Source: Trebouxia sp. TZW2008 (lineage: Eukaryota > Chlorophyta > Trebouxiophyceae > Trebouxiales > Trebouxiaceae). From it: 64,000 nucleotides of DNA. Made by a program: the position numbers and the translations under genes. The notes under the pieces were generated by a model, which was given only the letters and a program-made list of their open reading frames with translations, was not told where the DNA came from and did no database searches. This document shows positions 58,701-64,000 of this stretch, piece after piece. Positions within the stretch are counted from its first letter, which is position 1. Every line of letters starts with the position of its first letter. The stretch is from NCBI GenBank assembly GCA_002118135.1, contig BDIU01000164.1:1-64000 (forward strand), written 5' to 3'.

Positions 58701-59917
58701 GCATGTGGATAGTGAGCAATTGCGCTAGGAGCTGCTTCAGGACCCTTGGCAAGATGCCTTGCCTTGATCTGGTTGTTGCCCATAGGAGGCTTAGATGGCT
58801 TGGTCACACAGCACGAATGTCACAGGACACATTTCCTTATCAGTGTATGTTTGGGCAGTTATCAGGCATTCAGGCCAAGGGTAAATCCAAAGATATTTGG
58901 CAGTCAACTGTGTACAAGGACCTCTCCGCCCTTCATGTCCAATATAATTGATTTAGATTACCACATGATCGAACTGCTCGGAGACAATTGATTGCTTCTG
59001 TACGTACCTAGTTGGGCCTGCTGAGCCTGCCTGGCCCACGTTTATAATGAATAAATGAAATGAATGAATGGAATGAATGAGCTGCGTCAAGCACAATGCT
59101 AGATGCTAGAGTCACTTTGCACTGCATGCTCAAATGCACATTATAGGACTAGCATCCATTGATGTTGGAACATGCCGGTCAAGGGCATAGATGTTGTTAC
59201 ATCATAGCATTGTGTCTTCACATCATTACAGTTTTCAATGTTCTTTTTGCTGCAGGTATGCACAGGTGTCATGCTGCATGGGTACCCTCTGGTCAAGCAA
59301 CTGTGTGGCGAGCTTCAGGTAGGCATATTGCGGTCTCATCCTCAATGGTGGTAACATGAAGAATCTGGCCATGAACTCACTTGTGTTGACATCAGCAGCC
59401 ACAATCACCTCTACTGTGACATCAGAGCAGCATGTCTCCTGGCTATGTCAGCCTTGCTTCATGTATGCAACTCAGCTGTGTTTTGTTCAATCAGCTGTAT
59501 TGACCCTCTGCAGGCTGTAGACCCTCAGCATTGAGCATTTGGTCTATCTTTGTTGCTTATGCACAGTCTGCTCTGTGAGTGCATAAGCATCCCAGCTGCA
59601 GCTTCACTACTTGCCTGAAGATACGTTTCAAGGTTGGTTTCAATGCACATCAGCTAATGCATACAACATCAAGCATTCATGATCTGAAATAACAGAATTC
59701 TAGCAAGCTGCGAGGTGCATCACAGGAGTTCATGAGCGAGCATGACTTCAAGAGTATAGAAGACTTCAGAGGCGCCAGTTTACCGTACTTCACAAGTCAC
59801 AGGGAGCTGGTGAGACTGCAAAGGGAAAACAAGGCCAAGCGACGAGGCTTGGCAAATGATGCTGAATGGTCTGGGGACGGTTTTGTGAAAGAAACAGAGT
59901 CTATGGTCGCCAACTGA
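52777..59917 (+). CDS. PYD1: Dihydropyrimidine dehydrogenase (NADP+), plant plastid type
   Basis: Reduces uracil and thymine to dihydropyrimidines, the first step of reductive pyrimidine catabolism, with FMN and NADPH. Eleven exons: 52777-52852, 52935-53023, 53096-53180, 53320-53414, 53580-53630, 54664-54758, 55960-56131, 56780-57031, 58429-58554, 59256-59318, 59726-59917; 1296 nt, 431 aa, in phase. The first ~55 residues are Ser/Arg-rich with few acidic residues, suiting a chloroplast transit peptide. Then the TIM-barrel: LPNPFVIGSGPPGTN, GWENIELISDRP, FEINFSCPHGMPERK, VWAKMTPNITDI, INTIQSVMG, GYTTPGGYS, LSGIGGVESGQDAAEFLLLG, VCTGVMLHGYP, and the conserved end WSGDGFVKETESM. It lacks the Fe-S domains of animal DPYD, as plant PYD1 does. 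The segment MGMAMGQD has Met where animal DPYD has its active-site loop Cys. Confidence 0.95.
53736..53960. repeat. Short direct repeats in PYD1 intron
   Basis: A block 'cttgctggcttgctgctgattcat' with flanks is repeated about 57 bp apart (near 53750 and 53805). It is followed by CCAGTGCA/CCATTGCA-type short repeats up to 53960. Confidence 0.8.
53965..54044. ncRNA. 80-nt long imperfect hairpin (possible small-RNA precursor)
   Basis: The outer 17 bp are perfectly complementary (53965-53981 with 54028-54044). After a five-base mismatch the stem continues (cttca.gacaagca against its complement), giving arms of about 36 nt and an 8-nt loop (gaacagcc). It lies within a PYD1 intron. A hairpin of this length could be a miRNA-like precursor or a transposon remnant; the sequence alone cannot decide. 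Confidence 0.4.
54797..54966. mobile_element. 170-bp mariner-like MITE, copy 2
   Basis: Same length as, and in inverted orientation to, 12841-13010. Ends are CAGTAAACTCTCTT and its near complement AAAGAGAGTTTACTG. The central segment 'actgcagtcagaatgcagtgac' is recognisable in both. Unlike copy 1 the flanks are not TA (ca/tg), so the target-site duplication has decayed. It sits 38 bp into the PYD1 intron after exon 54664-54758. Confidence 0.85.
55441..55562 (+). mobile_element. LINE 3' end remnant 1
   Basis: Contains 'cttgattgctccagtatgtaactagctgggcctgctgagcctg' and ends in gaaatgaatgaag. It matches the non-coding 3' end of the LINE fragment at 58737-59085 but is more diverged. Confidence 0.7.
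55763..56690 (+). repeat. Extra copies of PYD1 exons 7 and 8
   Basis: Exon 7 (55960-56131) has a partial copy of its start at about 55763-55815 (VLISSIMEEYND-like) and a copy of its end at about 56176-56289 with a frame change near SCPHG but a donor kept. Exon 8 (56780-57031) has a copy of its start at about 56628-56690 (EVCGWINQHASIPVWAK), preceded by the same 70-bp 'ctccacatttggcagctgccatgtctgcag' leader. Confidence 0.85.
57842..57955 (+). mobile_element. LINE 3' end remnant 2
   Basis: 'gattgcttctgtacgtacctagttgggcctgctgagcctgcctag' is nearly identical to the 3' end of the fragment at 58737-59085. It ends near a short atgaatgattgaat tail. No coding part remains. Confidence 0.8.
58046..58428 (+). 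repeat. Three tandem copies of PYD1 exon 9 start
   Basis: Copies start at 58046, 58171 and 58303, before the functional exon at 58429. Each has cag|GTGATGAAGATT and about 60 bp of exon-like sequence, then a shared segment 'acatcagcagcaacagtagcaagcttgta'. From 58162 the frame is open through the last two copies and the true exon (spacings 132 and 126, both multiples of three). The first copy ends in a stop. Confidence 0.9.
58737..59085 (+). mobile_element. 5'-truncated non-LTR retrotransposon (LINE) fragment
   Basis: A short frame ending near 58951 reads HRRLRWLGHTARMSQ, GQLSGIQAKGKSKDIWQ, VYKDLSALH. This is the characteristic C-terminal stretch after the reverse transcriptase of LINE ORF2-type proteins. 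It is followed by a 3' UTR shared with 55441-55562 and 57842-57955 and an (ATGAA)n-like tail. It is inserted in sense orientation in the PYD1 intron between exons 9 and 10. The reverse-transcriptase core is absent. Confidence 0.85.
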
Positions 59918-61005
59918 TCATAAATACTTGCCGACCTGGCTTTTGGCCTTTCTGCTTTGGCTAGGAGCGCCCATTGTGCCAATGCAGATTTTTGCGAGAG
60001 TTGCTGCTTTCAGAAGCAGCCTGGGGATAGGTACTGTCAGTTTGCACAAACGAACAAATGAGGCATACATTCAGGCAGCATCATGTGTGCTGTTGTGACC
60101 CTCACATGCATGGGGTCGCTGGTTGTACCATATTCTTGCAATTGCTGTTTGTGCTCATGATCATGCCGATCAGGCATGTTAGGTGATGCAACCTTTGTGC
60201 TCTGTTGTCTGCTGTGCCGATTAGCTTAGAGCTCTTGCGCTTTGTCCACTACAGCAGTACGCCATACATGGATGACAGCATAGCTGCGCATGCAAGATCT
60301 GAGGTGCTCACAATCCGTGCAATGCTCTGTGACATGGACGAGTAGAAAGACATCATGATTGAATGATGCCATACGTTATGCATGGGAGTTCCATTTCTCA
60401 GGTTTCAAATTTCAAGCTGCCTCATCAGTTCAGAAAGTCGTCAGCACACTTCCTGGATGACTTGCTGATAGCAACTTGCAGAAACACATGCAACTTTCAC
60501 ACATGTCGGGCCGTCTGCCTGCAGGTTCAAAGATGTTGTTTCTAGACAAAATTCCATGTGGCACCTGTGCCAGCACGCCATCATGCTTGCTCCGATTCGG
60601 ATCTGACTGAAGGCAAGTCAGCTTGTCGATATACAGGTGGCTAAATTTGAATTGGCCCAGGTGCGCACATGCAAATCTACATTTCCGTGCGAGCCGTACT
60701 TTGTGCCTCTTTGAAGTGCAAATTTCTGCCCCAAATGTCTTTCGGAGATTTCATGGCGCTCAAACTCAGCTGCTGACGAAGGCTGCACGTTCCGACACAG
60801 GTTGTGCTCGGCATCTCTTGCATGGGCATGCACGAGCATCTGCAGCATCGTACCGGAGCGCAGAAACCCTGGCATATTCGTTCCTTACACGCTTCAACGC
60901 CAACTTTTGAGCTCAGTCCAGACCCGGGCTTTGCCCCTTGAGTGCAAATATATAGAGTGAAACACCAAATATTTGCGGTGCAGCGAAGCATCTGATCGCA
61001 GCGTG
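59918..61005. other. Intergenic region between PYD1 and the small gene
   Basis: No supported gene. A plus frame at 60623-60910 lacks an ATG start and any recognised motif. Its sequence is probably promoter or 5' flank of the next gene. Confidence 0.5.
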
Positions 61006-61615
61006 ATGGCAGCTAGTGAGGCCGCACTGATACTCAAGGTGAGCCTTCACGCGGCGGGCATTGCATCCCGGACTCACGGCAAGTGTATTGGATGTTATGT
61101 GACCTTCGGTGCTTGCAGTACTTTGGTCGCGCGGTGACCGCGGCTGCAAAGCCACGACAAGGTGTTGTATCCACAGCAGCAGGATCAGCCAGCAAAACTT
61201 CCTCGATGCAGCCTTTGTCTGAATTCACAAGCAGGCCGGCTCCGCAAGCACACATCGAGCTCAGCAATGACGCAAGCAGAGTGTTTGCCTTCATGCAGAT
61301 GCATGGTAAGCGTACATGCTTAGCCACACGCTTGTTAGACAGGTTCTGACGCAGTCAGCCTGTCTACATGCTGCACACTGTACTCAGATAGACTCTGCAG
61401 GCAGTGACTCAGCATCAGACCCACAGCGTGCAAAGTCCAGCAGAAATGCAGCTGACTCCCGTTCACAACAGCATACCTCCTTTGCTAATCACAACAACGA
61501 TTACAGGTTGGGACCCTTCAGAAATGTCTTGCAGATTGACCTAGCTCGTGCAACATGTGCAAATGCATTTGGCCAACCTAGCTCAGACCTCCTGGATGCT
61601 GTCTACAGGTACTGA
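61006..61615 (+). CDS. Small protein of unknown function
   Basis: Three exons join in phase: 61006-61038 (MAASEAALILK|gtgagc), 61119-61305 (YFGRAVTAAAKPRQ..SRVFAFMQMH|gtaagc) and 61401-61615 (SDSASDPQRAKSS..LLDAVYRY, TGA), 144 aa. I recognise no family. The middle third is Ser/Ala/Pro-rich and probably disordered; the last 40 residues (LGPFRNVLQIDLARATCA) look more ordered. An alternative donor at gtctacag|gtactg (61609) just before the stop means the gene may continue beyond 61608. It converges with the minus-strand gene ending at 62193. Confidence 0.55.
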
Positions 61616-62192
61616 AACGCTGGCCAAAGCGTGCACATGATGGGTCTGGACAAGCAAGCAAAGCTTGACGCTCAGCAGTAGCAGCTTCAAACCAGCGCTA
61701 CACTGCAGATGAGTCGCATCTTATGATCAGAGCAACATGTGGCTCTCCAGCTGTAGTCTCGGCGCTTATCAGAACCAAATGAATCAAGCAACACAGATAT
61801 TGGGAATCCCTGTACCACCACCTTAGAGATTGTTGCTTGCGATGCATGTGCCAACAGGTGTAGGGTCAGCGTGTAGATTATCAGATGTCAGTGAGTAGGA
61901 GCTCAGCTTATAGATTGTCTTTGCTAGGCTGGCCTGTGATTTCTTTCTATTTTGTCATGTCTTGCAAAATAGGTTGTTATAGATGACTACTGCCCTTCCA
62001 TGCTGACTTGCCTCGACATGCTAGGCCTGCGACAGATTGCAACACTATGTGCCGCATTTGTTGTAAATTCCAACATGCCACAGGCCTGTTCAAGCCTACT
62101 TGTCATAGAACAGGTATTATGACAAACACAAGTGCTGCAAGTATATACATCAAATATATTCGACAGTGCTTCAAAGCCCAGCTGACTCTGTT
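61616..62192. other. Convergent intergenic region
   Basis: No exon supported. Both neighbours end here unless the small plus-strand gene continues. Confidence 0.4.
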
Positions 62193-63985
62193 TCAAGCAG
62201 GACTTGATAGCGCTGTTGCATATGCCTGACAAACAGCCTCGTTGTGCCAAGGTAGCTGCAGTGACTGCAGGTATAGTGATGCCTGACTGATGTTACTCAG
62301 GGCTGCAGCGTTTGCCTCAACAACATCCCTGGCATTGACATAAGCTGGGAGCACACTTGATTCAATCAATGAGCTTTTGACTTTGTCTGTTCCCAACAGC
62401 TTGTGTAGTAGCTTGGCTCCAAAGCTCTTTAGCTCTCGCTGTTGGTTTGCAGCGCTGTCATGTGCATCAGTCCCAGCATGTAGCAATGCTGTGTCAAGAA
62501 CGGCTCGCCAGTCTTCAACTTGCAGATGGGATCTCAGCGCCTCAATAGGAAGCTGCACCATCATTTCGAAAGCTTGGGATTGCACCTTTGCATCCTTATC
62601 TCTGCATTTGAGCGCTATGGTTTGCAAAATGGCTTGCTCCCGTGCTGACTGCTGCTCCGAAACCACTGAGGTCAGCAGTGACATGACTGCTCTGCGAGTT
62701 CTGATGGATGGGTCTCTGGTGCATGTGAACAGCAGCAAGTGTACAGCTTCTTCAGGCCACAGTGCAAGCTGAACAGCATCATTGTTGTTGCTATCCTGGA
62801 GAAAGTTGTCAACAGCTCTATCCATGGCTGCATACACAAAAGACACGTGTTCAATCATGCCACTGTTGTGGTGTGCAAGTCTTGCTTGAAGGGCTAAGGA
62901 TATCAAGAGGGATTTGGAACATGTGTTTGCCTTGTACAGTGTGTTGTATAGCAAGCTGCAAAGCTTGGTGTAACACAGCTGGCAAGCAGCATGGACAAAT
63001 TTCGCAAAACACAACAGGCTCCGAAACCATTGTTACAGAGCACGTATGAGATAAAAAGCATTGCTAGCTAGATGGCGAGGTGCTAATTCCTCACACTGCT
63101 ACACAGGCTTTCTCACAAGCACAACTGAGGAGCAATGCTGCAGCACACCCTACTTTGTAACGATGCCCACAAGCAACAGCAATGCCAATACAGTTCAAAC
63201 CCATGCTGAACAAGCTTTGCAATAGCACATGCAAATGTCAGCAAAATTCAGCAGGCACAAAGATGACTGCTAATTGTATTAAGATAGGTTGATAGCAGAG
63301 ACTCACTGAGTAAGCCCTCCATGCGCACTGCTACTGGCTGATTGCTCTCTGGCTTCAACAGATCACAGCAGCCTGCCAGAGTGGCTGATGAGCAGTGGTG
63401 AAAGCAGCGGCTGAAAATGTCAAAAAGTTTCTTCATGCCTGCACGTAATCAGTTGCTGACATGCCAGGATTTGTCATGTTTGTCTCAGCATGTCTTACAG
63501 AGATGATGTGCAGATAGTCTGCTTTGAAGTGGGATGACATTCTGAGAGAAGCATGGCTCATTGCTATCAAGAAAACTGACCCAAACAATGGAAGGTACAT
63601 ATTGTAAAGGTACAGTCTAGCCACATCAGGACAGGAGTTGGTTGAGGCAGGGATACTGGATCATTTCTTCTGCACATTGGCTGATGCCTCATTCTGACAG
63701 TTTCCTGTGATGGCACAGCACTGGAAGCAATCAGGCACTGTCAAAGATTGGACATTTACCTTTGGTGTTGCTGGCAGTCGAGCTTGTCAGCATGGTTCTG
63801 AGCCACAAGGAGGCTGTCTGTGTGCATGCCAGCACCCGACACAAGGCTTCAATGCCTGGCTCAGACAGACATGCAGCTCCTTTCTCAATACAGGTAGCTG
63901 TGAGCTTCTCAACAAAGCAAGCCAGGCAAGCGTCCCATGTCATGCTGCTAATTTCAGCATTGCAGGCCCTCCATCCCCACAGAAA
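62193..63985 (-). CDS. Helical-repeat (HEAT/ARM-like) protein, C-terminal part
   Basis: Three exons join in phase: 63985-63760, 63438-63307 and 62893-62193 (TGA), 352 residues visible; the 5' part lies beyond the right edge. The sequence is Leu/Ala-rich and all helical in appearance, with a HEAT-like segment (CRDKDAKVQSQAFEMMVQLP) and other pairs such as DPSIRTRRAVMSLLTSVVSE. This style is common in condensin, cohesin-loading and other scaffold proteins, but I cannot assign one. The first listed exon start (gtatgcag|TTTCTG) is the least certain boundary. Confidence 0.7.
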
Positions 63986-64000
63986 CTGCATACACACATT

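Noticed and set aside
60623..60910. 95-codon plus frame upstream of the small gene
   Set aside because: It starts without ATG, has no recognised motif and no splice link to the exon at 61006.

Overview
This is a nuclear genomic window from an intron-dense eukaryote, most likely a chlorophyte green alga (trebouxiophyte-like is a guess). The reasons are the dense short exons with gcag|G acceptors and gt donors, a plant-type plastid dihydropyrimidine dehydrogenase, plant-type LRR ectodomain motifs, class III cyclases, and moderate GC. Most open frames in the window are chance or antisense. I built exon models by joining homology blocks at GT(GC)/AG sites with matching phase. Five of the models sum exactly to a multiple of three from start to stop.

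Layout. 544-9063 (+): CLC-family anion/proton antiporter, 5' end missing. 10343-24114 (-) and 24708-37454 (+): two paralogous receptor-type adenylyl cyclases placed head to head. Each has a signal peptide, a plant-like leucine-rich-repeat ectodomain, one membrane helix, and a cytosolic C1-C2 cyclase pair in a single chain. They share a 593-bp intergenic promoter. 39674-45050 (-): YLPM1-like nuclear P-loop protein. 46206-50365 (-): bZIP transcription factor. 52777-59917 (+): complete plant-type dihydropyrimidine dehydrogenase (PYD1). 61006-61615 (+): small unknown gene. 62193-63985 (-): 3' part of a helical-repeat protein whose 5' end lies beyond the window.

The striking genome-scale feature is local tandem duplication of exons or exon ends inside introns. 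It occurs in the CLC, both cyclase, bZIP and PYD1 genes, and in a minor form in the YLPM1-like gene. Copies range from near-identical to almost erased. Some keep splice sites and open frame and could act as alternative exons; others are clearly dead.

Mobile DNA is sparse and intronic: two 170-bp mariner-like MITEs in opposite orientation (one in a cyclase intron, one in a PYD1 intron) and three 5'-truncated LINE 3' ends, all in PYD1 introns. There is also a perfect 58-bp palindrome in a YLPM1-like intron and an 80-nt hairpin in a PYD1 intron. The genes do not form one pathway. The biologically notable unit is the divergent cyclase pair, a plausible cell-surface cAMP sensing module.
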